Below, piece after piece: positions 26,401-37,730 of a DNA stretch of 64,000 bases. Below the pieces are notes generated by a model. That model saw only the letters and a list, made by a program, of their open reading frames with translations. It was not told where the DNA came from and did no database searches. Positions within the stretch are counted from its first letter, which is position 1. Every line of letters starts with the position of its first letter. The stretch comes from Sycobia sp. Sy_11 (Eukaryota > Arthropoda > Insecta > Hymenoptera > Epichrysomallidae), in NCBI GenBank assembly GCA_018907035.1, contig JACCIC010000053.1, forward strand, positions 2,938,001-3,002,000. The letters run 5' to 3'. A program made the position numbers and the translations under genes.

Positions 26401-27120
26401 GCTTTGCGCACTACTTCCGCATATATACAATTATATTATCGTTATAATCGCGATATTTCGCGCGTACGGGGATATTACGGGAGGTCTCGGGCGGTGCGGC
26501 TCGCGAGCTGTGGAAAGTCCCCTCCCCCACCCCCATTCCCCCGTCTCCTCGCCGCCACGCGCCGCAGCAGCAGAAGCGGCAAAAGCGCGCGGGATTTACG
26601 GGAGGGGGAGGGGGAACTCGGAGAGCGCCGGTATTTTCCTCTGAAATAATATGCGAGAAAGGATGGCCTTGCGGAAAAAGGCGGTGTGGAGGAAGCGGGA
26701 GAGAGAGAGAGAGAGAGGGAGCTTTTTTATTTTACGAAGCCATTGTGCGAATGAAAAATGTGTGCGCCCCAGGGGCGCTATGGGACGGGGGGGGGGGCGA
26801 GTTTTCTTCTATATAGTCTCGCCATCGATTTCGAATGCCTTACGGACTCTGCCGACGCAAAATCATTCCCGAAAAATACCGTTCCGCGCGCTCTTTATCG
26901 CTCTCTTTTTTTTTTTTTTTTTTTTTTGCCTGCACACCCCTGTGTCAACGCGCACGGTCGCGGAATAATCGCAGGCGTGGCAAAAGATCGCGCGCGCGCT
27001 TTTAGCGTGCCGATCGCCTATGACAGCCGCGTGTTCCGAGTCCCGCGCAATCCCGAGGAAAACATTGAAGGTGACGAGGAATCGAACCTGCGAAATTACA
27101 CATTGTCGAAACGTGAGTTC
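26041..27120. other. GC-rich island
   Basis: (TA)n at 26,268-26,309, (CT)n at 26,371-26,398, (GA)n at 26,698-26,718, G run near 26,790, T run 26,907-26,927, and the exon-like 96-base block at 26,975. Confidence 0.6.
26975..27070 (+). CDS. Possible internal exon, phase 1-1, unidentified
   Basis: An AG acceptor (AATAATCGCAG), preceded further upstream by a 22-base T tract, and a donor-like GAAG|GTGACG bracket 96 bases. They are open in one frame, reading VAKDRARAFSVPIAYDSRVF and then RVPRNPEENIE. Both boundaries fall in the same codon phase, so the block could be spliced in or out without a frameshift. The frame stays open to TGA at 27,120-27,122. Evidence is limited to splice-site matches and protein-like composition in a GC-rich island where open frames are common by chance. 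No homologue is recognised. Confidence 0.15.
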
Positions 27121-28640
27121 TGATTTCGCGCGAAAATTTTTTAACTTGCCCAGAATTCCAATAATTGCCTTAAGATTATGGCTCCCATTCGGTTTTTAAT
27201 TTAATAGGGATACAAGCCGTTATTTTTTACGAGCTTTTATACGGGAACTTTTACCAATTTTTCCATACGCGAGCGGAGAAATTCATTTTTATACGAAATT
27301 TTGGACAGAGATACGGACCCCGTTCGTAGAATAAGGTCACGCGAAAATATGATCCCCGATCCGCTCCCCTCCGCCCCCTCCTACACTATACCTTCGGCGA
27401 GCTCCGTTCATTGCAGCCACTCGAGATTACCAGCTTTAAGGCCTCGGGACACCCGTAGAATACGGATTTTCTCAATGCTTTTAAGAATTTAGTAAATCAC
27501 CTTTAATATTTTTATTGTGCCGAATAATACTTGACTGAGCGCCACTAATGCCGTCTCGGATGGAAGTGAGAATTATTCGAAGTATTGAAAATCTCAGGCA
27601 TCCGAGTCCTTTTTAATTTTGAATATCGATTTTAATTTATTTTTAAAACTAATAAACGTTTATGAGCGATAAACGTTGCTACAGAAAATCATTGTTTATG
27701 CAATAATATGCTCTTAGAGAAAAATAATTTTAGTCCAGTGTATTATAAAACCAATCAGACCGGGACAAAATAAATATTGAACAGACAATGAGTTACGTAT
27801 TAAACATGAGACAATTCAACTCGTCGATTTATAAAATATCTCGTAAAGTAATAAGTATAAAGTGCGTGAAGCGCCTAAGAATTAGCTGTATATTTTACGC
27901 ACTTTTACACAAACCAGCGAACGAAAACTGTACTTACGCATAAACGTAATTCGAAATATTATCAAATCGCGTAATTTAATGTGACTACTCGTTGGTGTGA
28001 TGTGTGTTGTACGTTAAAACGCTCGCCAGCTGACGTTTTGTTAAATCGAAATTTTTTCATAATAAATGGTAATTTATGAAGGGAAACACATTAGTTTCAC
28101 AGTTAAAAGTATCAGTTTCACAGTGTAATAGAAATTTTTGTTCCGCCAACGTTGTTGCAGCTTTGATGCCATTACCGAAGTACAAAATATGAAATGGATT
28201 TTTCTTCGTTTGAAAGATCGGCCAGAATTCAAAATTGCTTTCACTACTCATATTTATAATTATTAAATAGAGATGTGAAATCTGTTACTGTTGATTTTTC
28301 TGAGCGGTAAATATTTTTAAGCACATAATTTTTCACAAGTTCGTCCCATATTTCATACTAGTGCTTCTGACGAATATTTGCAGTAAATACAGAAGTATTT
28401 GTAATTTTTTTACTTTATAGCATTAAAATTATCGCGTTTTCTGTGAAAGATATATTCTTTGAAATTTTATTTTAATTTGAAATTTTAAATAGCATTTCAA
28501 AGTATAGATACGAGGATGAATGATAAAGAAGTAATTTTATAAGCCTGATGGCACATATATAATAGTAAAACAAAACTTATTTATCTATAATTAATTAAAA
28601 TAACGTCTCACAATCGCGCCTTTCGTGCTTACTTTTTAAA
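27121..28640. other. AT-rich non-coding stretch
   Basis: No microsatellite, gene or element recognised. Confidence 0.55.
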
Positions 28641-29515
28641 TTGAGCCAGTTCATCCCTCTTTTTTCTCCCTCTCCACCCCCCCCTCCACTCTATCCCACA
28701 GGGTGACTTCGTTTCGTTTCTTTCTTTTGTTTTTTTCTTCCTCTGTACTTCAGCAATTCTTTTCCAACTGTGCCTCGGCTGCTCCTTCAGAAAGCAAAGG
28801 CAACCGGGGTCATAGCCGGCGTGGCTGGCATTTATGGAGTTAACATTTCTAAAACTTGCCGTCCGTGGGCCATACCCACTTCCATTCCGCACCCGCTCCA
28901 CCGCCCCCCCCCGGCCCTCTTGCGCGTGTACGTGGCGCGCCCGTGTGTACTACGTGTAGGTGCGCGCCAAACGAGAGAGCGTGGGTGTGGGGCGGGGGGG
29001 GGGTGGGAGGGGGACGAGAGAGACAGCCAGGAGCAAAAAAGATAGCGTCGAACGCCGACGCTGTGCCGCTGCGGCGGCTCTCTAGCCAGTTTGGACGGGC
29101 CCGGGGATGGGGGTAATGGCAGTCTTGGAATTGCGTTATCAATCTCCGAACCCCTCGCGTCTCCCACCCTACCGCAATTCCACCTCCCACCCCCGCCCAC
29201 TCTCTATCTCCCCCGCCGGCGGGCGCGACTCCATTCCGTTCCGCACACCCCCGCGCGACGGTCGGGGGGGGGGAAGAGAGAGAGAGAGAGAGAGAGAGAG
29301 ATCTTTCTCGCTCCAGCGCACCGGAAGCTCGAACCCGCCCCCGTTGCCAGAGAGAAAACCCCCCGACGTCAAATAGTCCGCCGCCAGCAGCTTCCGGCCT
29401 GCCCACCTCCCCCCGCGCAATTCCTCTCCGCCACTCGCCCCCTGTTCGCTCTCTCACTCTCACTCTCTCTCTCTCTCTCTCTGTCCCCGCTTCCTCTCAC
29501 GCGACTATAGCGCCG

Positions 29516-29548
<33 letters not shown>

Positions 29549-30276
29549 ATAACGCGCTCCATTCCGCGCGATGTATGCATACTATCTCGCCTTTTCTATC
29601 TCACTTTTTCGGTCGCGCGATTTTTCTATCACCCCCCTCGCCCCTCCCTCACCCATCCGCTTCCTTTCTCGGCATAGACCTTTATACTATACGCGCATAC
29701 ACGACTACACCAGTAGCCTGCTGGGCATGCAGCGCACTCTCTATGCTCCCACCCCTGCCTATGTACACACACACACACGCGCGCGCGCGCGCGCTTGTAT
29801 ATATGTGCACTTCTCTACTTCCGAGAATTTCGCGCTCTGCGCTCGTTCCCTCGAAGGGGTCGTTATTGCATCTACGCGCGTACATATACACATTCGCTAG
29901 GCAACTATGCGTTTCCTTTGGTTGCGTCAACGAATCGCCAACACCACCCCCTTCCAAACTCCGCCCCACCGCGGTGGGAATAGGGCGCGAGGAGCTCGCT
30001 AGGTCTCGATCGAGAAGGCCCGGGGAACTTCGCCTTTTTCGGGCGGCTGCCGGACGCGGCGATGTATTGCCTCTAGAACGAGGACCGAAACATGGGAAGA
30101 GAACGAGAGAGAGAGAGAGAGAGAGAGAAAAGACAAGAGGGAAGGAAAGAGACTTTCTACCCGCGCCTGGCGGTCCATTACCGTTCCTCGCGCATTATTA
30201 GCCGGCCGGCCGTCGTCGATCGTTGCGTCTGCGTGCGACTCGATAAAATCAATTTCCACCAAGGCCGTATACTTAC

Positions 30277-30332
<56 letters not shown>

Positions 30333-30450
30333 ATATCTGCGATGGCTGACGTATATATTTACATTGGTGCATTATCGTAGGAGGAGAGAGGGGCGCAAGA
30401 AACACGTGAGAGCAACGAGCAGAGCCGCGCTATCGTAATCGATGACGTTC
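28641..30450. other. GC-rich island, about 1.8 kb
   Basis: Dense CpG and C or G runs; (GA)n at 29,275-29,301, (CT)n at 29,460-29,482, (CTG)n at 29,518-29,547, (CA)(CG) at 29,765-29,794, (GA)n at 30,107-30,128, (TA)n at 30,281-30,320. Frames on both strands are long but have no recognisable domain. Candidate regulatory or promoter DNA. Confidence 0.6.
29518..29547. repeat. (CTG)n trinucleotide array, 10 units
   Basis: Pure CTG; would encode Leu, Cys or Ala runs, or Gln/Ser/Ala on the other strand. No flanking coding signal. Confidence 0.95.
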
Positions 30451-30556
30451 AGAATTGCGGGTATATAAATATATATATAGATACATATGTACGTATATGT
30501 AGAACTGCTTTTATGCAGAAATATATTCTATACGTCTCATTTTGCGTTTGCAGCTG

Positions 30557-30588
<32 letters not shown>

Positions 30589-30932
30589 GCGCGCGCGCGC
30601 ATATATATATACACGCACTGCTGCTGGAGTAAGTTATTTATAGAATCGAAGGATATTATGTACACTTGGATTCGTTGGCTAATGAACGCATTATGCTGAT
30701 TTGTTTGATATCTGGCCCTTTCGGAATTCATTGGAGCTCGTAAAAACTTTTACTTCTACCTTATTACGATACGCTGTCGTTGCTTTTATTGTAGATTTTC
30801 ATTATCTTAATGCATTGAAAAGATTCGAAGTTCTATATATATATATAAATATATATAGGATGGATATTTGTAGGAGGTGTATTTGTAGGATGGCCTTATG
30901 AATTTAACTTCTTTGAAAGTCTTTCGTAAATG

Positions 30933-30989
<57 letters not shown>

Positions 30990-31116
30990 GTGTGTATGTG
31001 TGTGTTTGTGGCTTTAGTAAATACAATATTTTAGCTTATTATAAGATTGTTAAGGATAATCGGACACAATGAGACGCTCTAGTTTTTCGGAAAAACAATT
31101 CTATATATTTTCGCAG

Positions 31117-31369
31117 TCAACGGGACTTACGTGAACTAGTAAATGATGACTGTCTGATAGCAAGTATAGATCAGATCAGCGTGTTATGTGAGTCCTTTGG
31201 TCGTTTTATACCTGGCGTTTTTTTTTTTTTTCAAATTTTCAATCAAAACGCATCATCAATTACTTTTCGGGAAGCCAAATATTTTGCGCACAAAGGAAGG
31301 AAGCCTTTCATTATGTTACTTTCTTTCACCACATTTTTCGTAATTCTTTTGAATTTCAGATATAATTAA
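31117..31369 (+). CDS. Possible terminal exon, unidentified
   Basis: Follows an acceptor-like TATATATTTTCGCAG. The open frame reads QRDLRELVNDDCLIASIDQ, then ISVLCESFGRFIPGVFFFF, and ends FFVILLNFRYN at TAA 31,367-31,369. The first 40 residues are protein-like. The middle phenylalanine run is only a T tract (31,219-31,230). No homologue is recognised. It could be a 3' exon or a chance open frame in AT-rich DNA. Confidence 0.15.
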
Positions 31370-31390
31370 TTTATATATTTTTTTTTTCAG

Positions 31391-31597
31391 GTGTACAAGA
31401 TGACGAAAAATTATTTATTATGTTTTCATTCTATTGAAGTGGTTCCTCGTAGCGTTGCCCGCGTTTTACGGGTGTCCAGAATTAGTTTCGATATTCGGAA
31501 ACTCGGTGCACGTGAAAACGATCCTCCAATAATGCCAACCGTACCGAGACGACTCTACCTATTACAAGAGGGACACTTAATCATTCCCTATATATAA
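31391..31597 (+). CDS. Possible terminal exon, unidentified (68 codons)
   Basis: Begins immediately after a textbook 3' splice site (ten T then CAG, 31,378-31,390). It reads VYKMTKNYLLCFHSIEVVPR, then SVARVLRVSRISFDIRKLG, then NDPPIMPTVPRRLYLLQEG, to TAA at 31,595-31,597. A second weaker acceptor lies 31 bases upstream. The composition is mixed and not repeat-derived. No family is recognised. The stop overlaps a TATATAAGGG word that could equally be a TATA element. Confidence 0.2.
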   Translation: MYKMTKNYLLCFHSIEVVPRSVARVLRVSRISFDIRKLGARENDPPIMPTVPRRLYLLQEGHLIIPYI

Positions 31598-31959
31598 GGG
31601 TCTTTACGTCACCACAGAATCGAACGCTCGTCTAAGAAACTCGCTAGATAATGTTTTTCTCATTACTAACATAACGACACAATTTCGTCAGTATCGTCAA
31701 ATAATTATGATGTATAAATATTTTAGAATTTTTGTAACTAAAATTCTCGATTTAGTATCTTACAAGAGTCGTGACAAAAAATAGATTAAAGTATACAAGT
31801 ACAGCGATCGTAAATGGGTTTTTTGTCCCTCAAATGGTTCATCAGAATGAATATATTCCATTCAATGTTTTTTTTTTTTTTTGTTACATTACGCAGTAAT
31901 AACTATTCATTCCCTCCTCAGCATCAGATGAGCAGATATTAAAATCAGCATTACCGGTA

Positions 31960-32019
<60 letters not shown>

Positions 32020-32065
32020 AAACTCATTCGAAATAAAGCTGAGCGAAAATTCGCAAGGAAAGAAA

Positions 32066-32110
<45 letters not shown>

Positions 32111-32995
32111 TACGGGAGCCGTGGAGAAAATGGGAAAAGAGCCGGGGCGTAGGGGAATGGGGACGGCGGCAGGAGGAGGGCTGATAGGCTGCTAGATTGC
32201 TAGAAGTAGAAGAAGCAACAGAGGTGAGTCTAGAAATAGAGAGCGAGATAGGTGGTGGGAGGGAGCGAGGGACGGCGAATAGACGGTGGCAGAAGAAGTA
32301 TAGAAGAAGGGTGCGGGAACGGGGCGGGGTTTGCGGAGGGCTCGGGAGCATTGTTCACGAAAACGCCGCCGCCGGCGCGGGCGGGCGGCCCGCGCGCCGG
32401 CAGCCAGTCGATAGCGTATATCGCTTTCGGAGACCCAAAGGTTACCGAATCGTTCCGAGACTATCTTAATGGCCGGATAGATCGTTCGATACTATGGCTC
32501 AGTCGTAAAGGCTATTGCCTCGCTCTGCCCGACCCCTACCTCCCGCCCCCCATCCCGCCCCCCCCCGCCACTTCCCTCGCCCGCCGCGGCTGTTTTCCTC
32601 GTCCCACCCCCCCCCACCGTCCACCCCCTCGCCCACGTTCTCCTTTACTTCCCTCCTTCTCGCGGTCTCTCTCGCGCACTGTCTCTCTCCCGCGTCTGCT
32701 TCACGGCGCGCCATAAGGCTCTGCGCGGCGCCCAGCGGTAACAGCGGCGGCGGCGGCAGCAGCAGCGGTAGGCGGTAGAAACAACCCGGCAACCCTTCTC
32801 GGGAGAGGGTAGCCGGGCGGACGGGCGAAGGGCCACCCGGTGAAGACGCCGAAAGAAGCCGGGCTCGGTAACACCCAATTCGCGTCGCGGGCGCAACAAC
32901 CCCCCTCGTAAGATGAATTTCTCTCTCTCTCTCCTACTCCAGCCTCGTCCGCCTTCCGAAGATATAGAAATAAAGACAGAGAGATCTAGAAATGC

Positions 32996-33028
<33 letters not shown>

Positions 33029-33500
33029 AAGAGAGAGGGAGGTAGAAATAGAGAGATCTTAACCTAATGGCTAATCGACTGCGCCGTATATATAAACGTA
33101 CCTATAGATCGGTAGGAGCGAGGCAGAGAAAGAGAGAGCGTTAGAGTTGAGATTGAGCAATTAATCGACACTTCCTTAGCGTCTCGGGCTCGGGGCAGGG
33201 GGGGGGACGACGATCGGTTAATGCCGTCGGGCATTGAATTTATCGGCGATTCGTCTTCTTTGTGCGCGCTATCTGTACGGCATTTGCCGGGTGCGATGGT
33301 CGCGGCCAAGGTATATAACAGCCATTAGTTGATGAGAATGATCATTGGACGATGGGAGGGATGTGCGCGATTGTTCAGTCTCGAAGAAGAACAAAGAAGA
33401 AAGCTCGTATTCGGGGGAGAGCTGATGGTATGTATGTAGACCCGCAAAATCAGAGCACTTTCACCCCAGTCATCTGGAAGCGTTCGATTGATTCTTACAT
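32066..33500. other. GC-rich island flanked by GA tracts
   Basis: (GA)n at 32,070-32,104 and 32,996-33,022. The centre (32,340-32,410) is extremely CpG-rich with GGCGCGGGCGGGC-type self-complementary sequence. The frame from 32,252 contains a protein-like piece (FGDPKVTESFRDYLNGRID) with no recognised family. Confidence 0.5.
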
Positions 33501-33662
33501 TGGCTCAAAGCGCGACAATCCAATGTAAGCTGCGCGATAAAACGAATTAATTGTCACGATATTGACTTGGAAGTCTATTATTATAGTAATATAATAATCA
33601 TTGTTATATATTAATAATTATAATATAATACAACTCTATTACTAGTATAATAATTCCTCCAG

Positions 33663-33817
33663 GCCCCAATCTCAATAATTCGCAACAAGGCGAACAACAA
33701 CAACAGTGTATAACAAATCAGCGACAAGCGCAAATGGGTCCCCACAGGCCTAACATTCACCAACAGCAGCAGCAACAGCGCAATTTGAATATGCAACAGC
33801 AATATTATGCTGGATAA
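33663..33817 (+). CDS. Candidate Gln/Asn-rich terminal exon (partial, unidentified protein)
   Basis: An open segment begins right after a plausible 3' splice site (pyrimidine-rich ...AATTCCTCCAG ending at 33,662). It reads GPNLNNSQQGEQQQQ, then a middle part with QMGPHRPNIHQQQQQQ, then NMQQQYYAG, and stops at TAA 33,815-33,817. The Gln runs mix CAA and CAG codons and are interspersed with Pro, His and Arg, unlike a bare microsatellite translation. The first codon would be completed by an upstream exon (two bases, GC, remain), which I cannot find in the window. No ATG precedes it in frame, so it cannot be a stand-alone gene from this start. I do not recognise the protein. Low-complexity Q/N tails occur in many insect RNA-binding and transcription factors, but no family can be named. 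It could instead be chance or a pseudogene exon. Confidence 0.35.
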
Positions 33818-34081
33818 AACAATGCGAAGATGGATTCCAATGACAAAGTGGATTCGCACAATGATAAAATTTTCGATAGTAACGCTGGAAATCATTCTAA
33901 CGGCAATAAAAATAATATCAATTTACCTAATGGCGACAATAAACTTGGACGGTTTATCAAAAATATTCTCAGGTTTGGAAAATATTTTCTAAGTACGGTC
34001 TTTGTTCCTCAATCCACATTAAAGACAACGGTACACATAGCAGCGATTGGCGCAAATTTGTTCTTACCACAAAGGAAATAG
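33818..34081 (+). CDS. In-frame continuation after the TAA: Asn/Asp/Lys-rich open frame
   Basis: After the TAA that closes the Gln-rich segment, the same reading frame stays open for 87 codons to TAG at 34,079-34,081. The first Met is at 33,830. The first half is hydrophilic and of the same low-complexity character (MDSNDKVDSHNDKIFD, then SNGNKNNINLPNGDNK). The second half turns basic and hydrophobic (LGRFIKNILRFGKYF) and may be ordinary 3' flank. A change of the stop to CAA would give one continuous 138-codon segment. Options are a premature stop in a pseudogene, a readthrough extension, or a coincidental open frame. No polyadenylation signal is seen close downstream; the nearest AATAAA-like words are at about 34,548 and 34,840. 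Confidence 0.22.
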   Translation, partial: NNAKMDSNDKVDSHNDKIFDSNAGNHSNGNKNNINLPNGDNKLGRFIKNILRFGKYFLSTVFVPQSTLKTTVHIAAIGANLFLPQRK

Positions 34082-34498
34082 AGAGAAAGAAAGAATGGTC
34101 TTCACATCGATTTATTTAGTTGGATAGCAGAAAGCTAAGATTGAGTTGATTATGAAGCGACAAAATCAGTTTATTTTCAAATTTCGCTATTTTAAACAGT
34201 GTAGGATAAAGTGCTTACACCTGATGGGATCATCTCATCTAGACATGATTAGGAAAACGGATTAACGCAAAACAAGTTGAGTGATTTTATTACCGAATGG
34301 AGCAGGCAAAAAAAATTACGTATAAAACTTATACTTCCATAGCCAATCTGCCAGCGATAGTCGAAGAATAAATTATTCTGCCTAGACTTTAAAACGTGCA
34401 AACTCCGGTCAGAGACAATTACTCGTACAGCCAATCATACGTTGTCGCTAGACTGCCATAAAAGAAAAAGTACTTCAAATGTTTTTTTTTTCTTATTG

Positions 34499-34547
34499 CA
34501 GCATAGCAAATGACTTTTAAAGACTTTTAAAGTCTTTTGCTTTGCTG
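34499..34547. repeat. Near-perfect 49-bp palindrome (24-bp arms, 1-nt centre)
   Basis: The arms 34,499-34,522 and 34,524-34,547 are inverted copies with 22 of 24 positions matching, around a single central A. The inner part is CTTTTAAAG on both sides. It would extrude as a cruciform or fold into a tight RNA hairpin. It lies 420 bases after the Gln/Asn-rich segment. It may be a collapsed terminal-inverted-repeat element. A miRNA precursor is unlikely because there is no loop. Confidence 0.75.
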
Positions 34548-34741
34548 AATAAAAGTGTACGATTCAACTTCGAAGTGCCAATTGTGATGTGGTTACAACT
34601 TTGCATGGTCATTAAATATGAATAGAAAGTAATTAATTACAGAACTTTTGCAAATCGATAATCGATCGTGCTTTTGGCACATTTTAAAAATATAAAAAAG
34701 AATTGTATATTTTTCCGTTATCCTTCTAATTAGATAGTCTG

Positions 34742-34768
34742 TTATTATTATTATTATTATTATTATTA

Positions 34769-34802
<34 letters not shown>
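34742..34802. repeat. (TTA)n trinucleotide array
   Basis: About 20 units with one phase slip near 34,770. Confidence 0.95.
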
Positions 34803-35158
34803 GTTACTATTATTATATAACGACGAAACTGATATAATGAATAAAGCGTAAATGTTTAATTAAACTAAAATTCTCATCGTTGCCTAGTTCTTAATTTTTT
34901 CGATACATTGAAAAGAATAACGCTAATATTGACGTAGAGATAATGGGTCCGATTTTTTCGTTTTCTCGCGGTTCGGAATCTACTGACAGTCGCTTCGGCG
35001 ACAAATAATATGAATATTTTTACGAGAAGTAGTAAAATACGGATGTGAGTGAATAAAGTAGACATCGCGTTACGAAACCATAATGCTATAGTTGAAAAGA
35101 AAAATAAACAATTTTGAATCTTAACGTACCATCAATAAAGTACTGTATTATGTTGAAT

Positions 35159-35182
35159 GTCATTTTCATACATGAAAATGAC
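35159..35182. repeat. Inverted repeat, 11-bp perfect arms
   Basis: GTCATTTTCAT and ATGAAAATGAC flank a 2-nt centre (AC). It is one of two hairpins within 110 bases. Confidence 0.7.
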
Positions 35183-35236
35183 TGGTGTGTCAGACAACTT
35201 TGTTTGTATCAAAATGACTATTACCTACCTGTATAT

Positions 35237-35264
35237 GTCTTAATACACGCTGGAGTATTAAGAC
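35237..35264. repeat. Hairpin, 10-bp perfect stem and 8-nt loop
   Basis: GTCTTAATAC and GTATTAAGAC flank ACGCTGGA. It lies 54 bases after the previous inverted repeat. Confidence 0.7.
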
Positions 35265-35667
35265 CTCTAGTATTATATTTTGTACAAATTATCTGAAACA
35301 TAATGGAGGCAGAGTCTTTAAGAATAATGTATTACGCATCCTGTCATAGTATAACCATAACAGCTGAGAATAACACTAATACGGCATATTAATATTTCGA
35401 GTAATTGCAAAATGAGCTACGCAAACTTCTAATAAGAATGAATTTTTTATAACAAATAATGTTTTACGGATAGTGCAATTGATTATCTTTTGAAACACGT
35501 ATCCTGATCAAAACAATATAAAAAACAAGTTGTAGATATCGTAAGAGAAGAAATATATATTGTTGGAATACGCCGATAATGTGTAGAATTGAAGCGAAAG
35601 GGGAAAAGGTCGTTCCTCTCCAATGGTCAAGATTTTACTGCGCTCTAAACCACGGCCCAAAAAAGGC

Positions 35668-35694
35668 CCACTGCAGCTTTCCCTCTTGCAGTGG
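35668..35694. repeat. Hairpin, 8-bp stem
   Basis: CCACTGCA and TGCAGTGG are separated by an 11-nt pyrimidine-rich loop. Just upstream, GGCCC is repeated on both sides of an A run (35,655-35,669). Confidence 0.5.
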
Positions 35695-37340
35695 TGTCAG
35701 TTCTGAAGCAGCCGCTAAGACGTAAACACCGACAATAACTGTATCCACATTACAATTATCCTTTATCCATTTATTATAACGATATATTTCCATGGCTCTG
35801 TATATTTATTAAATAAAAAAATGTTACATGAAACAAGTTTCTTTAATTACATCATATATTAATATTTTAATGGAAAAAACATATGCTTAAATCGACCACA
35901 CTGATAATTAATACTGCCTCCACGCTAGGCTTAAGCGCAGGCGCAACTGTGCGTTTTAGATTCCTGCGACAGGCCGTGCGCGAGATTCTCATTAAAAAGT
36001 AAGAGGAAAAAGAAAAGACTAAATAGTAGATAGACCGAGAACTGCGAAACAATCATTTCTCAACCTGTCATTATTTTATACGTATTCGGACATTCGTATC
36101 TTCAGCATTGGGACGGTAATGCCGTTCCATCGCCGTAACGCAATTATTATCATTATCATTATTATTATTATTATTGTTACGATCGACAAGGCCTCTTGTC
36201 AGTCGGACGAAAAGGCGAGCTCGAAATTTCCCACAGCTGCGTTAGTCTACGCAATCTGACGTCTATCGTGCCTGCTACTTGACCGTTCGTCAGCGATATC
36301 TAGTGATTGGGGTAAGTCGTTGTAAAAATGCCACCATCGGCTGGGACCGACTGGTGTGCAAGCAGTCTGGACCGTATTTCACCCATCCGTTCGTTCGATA
36401 CAATTCAATCTCATTATACGAGTCGTCGTAATCTCATCTGTTCAATCATTAATATTTATATATTTTAAAATATAGCTTCCCACTTTGCCTTGCCGACGGG
36501 TTTCGTTTTCGTTTATTGTAAATTATTGTGAATCAACGTTTATCATCCAGGCTGCTCGTTTTAGTTTTTTGAATACCGTAACACTTACGAGACTCGAGTT
36601 TGCTCCGAAAGCTCACTTCCGTTATTTGTTCCATGACTTTTCCGTAAAGAACGTGGGTGGCATAAGTTAATATTGAAGAGTATATTAATAGAAGCACAAC
36701 CTGATCTCGAAAGTAATTATAATATGATATTAGTTTCGTTTCAAACAATACTTATCCATTATTTTTATATTTATACTTTATTGTACTAATGTTACATCTG
36801 CCGAATATTTAAGTCGCATACTAATTTTTCATTAATGTTGTATTTTTTCTGTCACTATTTCGGAACCATTGTATCTTTATCAAAATAAATAAATTCAAAG
36901 TCAAAACTCGTTAGCTACAAATTTTATAGATGTACACTATATTATAGAATATATTATACATAATATATATGAACTTACATCTATTACCTCACCTCCAAGT
37001 ACAAGTACATTTCAATTCACGCTCCATTGCATCCAAAGCACCTCGTTTCTACTTCATTCACAAATTATTTCCATATTATATTATTTCCGCTCGATTACAG
37101 CTATACTTGGCGTCTCAACCAAATCGAAGGGAATCAACTTCGGTGCAGAAACGTAAATATAATATTATATAGATACGTGTAAATCCACAAAAAAAAATTC
37201 TAAAGAGAGTGACCTCATTAAATCGGGCAGAAAGTTCTCACGGAAATAGCAGATATAAATTATTATTCATCAAATCGTCGGATATCATTCGCATTCGCTA
37301 AATAACCATCCAGGCAAATGTATATATATAAAGCTGCCAC

Positions 37341-37686
37341 TCGTCGGGAATATGTGCATGGACAGACGGGAGCGGGGGTAGCTATGGGATTTTCCTCTCA
37401 AGAAATAAGTAGCGAAGGGACGCGGAGACAGGAGAGAAGAGAGAGAGAGAGAGAGCGTTTCTTTGGACCGACCACCCGCCCGTGCGAGAAGAACGAAGAG
37501 CTACGAGATATTCCGGGCCGTCGCATTTGTGGATAAAGCACGGCGAATCCGTGATACGGGAATAAAATTCACGGGAAGCCCCGTGAACGAATGTTACGCC
37601 GTCTCGGCGCGGGGGAGGGGGGGAGGTGGGCGAAGTTTAGGTTTATTGCAAAACTCTCGGCCATTTCGTAGGATTTCGGTAAGTTA

Positions 37687-37730
<44 letters not shown>

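Larger units (their letters stand above)
30451..32100. other. AT-rich stretch with two exon-like blocks
   Basis: (CA)n with (CG)n at 30,561-30,600, (TA)n at 30,938-30,988 and 31,963-32,016, plus the open blocks at 31,117 and 31,391. Confidence 0.5.
33501..37340. other. AT-rich stretch with Gln/Asn-rich segment and several inverted repeats
   Basis: Besides the separately listed features it contains (TTA)n at 34,742-34,802 and (ATT)n near 36,148-36,175. The 36.17-36.42 kb part is more GC-balanced and has a donor-like GGGGTAAGTCG (36,309). I tested it as an LTR and found no target duplication. Confidence 0.5.

Noticed and set aside
27076..27090. tRNA-like B box on the minus strand (GGTTCGATTCC within GCAGGTTCGATTCCTCG)
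   Set aside because: The T-arm does not pair properly, there is no A box or D-arm at the right distance and no acceptor stem, so it is a chance match or at best a remnant.
32252..32716. Coding exon containing FGDPKVTESFRDYLNGRID
   Set aside because: It lies in a stop-poor CpG-rich island, has no clear splice sites or homologue, and ends in proline-rich low complexity.
34499..34547. miRNA precursor
   Set aside because: A 1-nt centre leaves no terminal loop, and the arms match no miRNA sequence I know.
36175..36583. Possible solo LTR starting TGTTACG and ending CGTAACA
   Set aside because: The flanking 4-5 bases do not form a target-site duplication, the left end abuts an ATT microsatellite, and no internal retroviral-type sequence is nearby.
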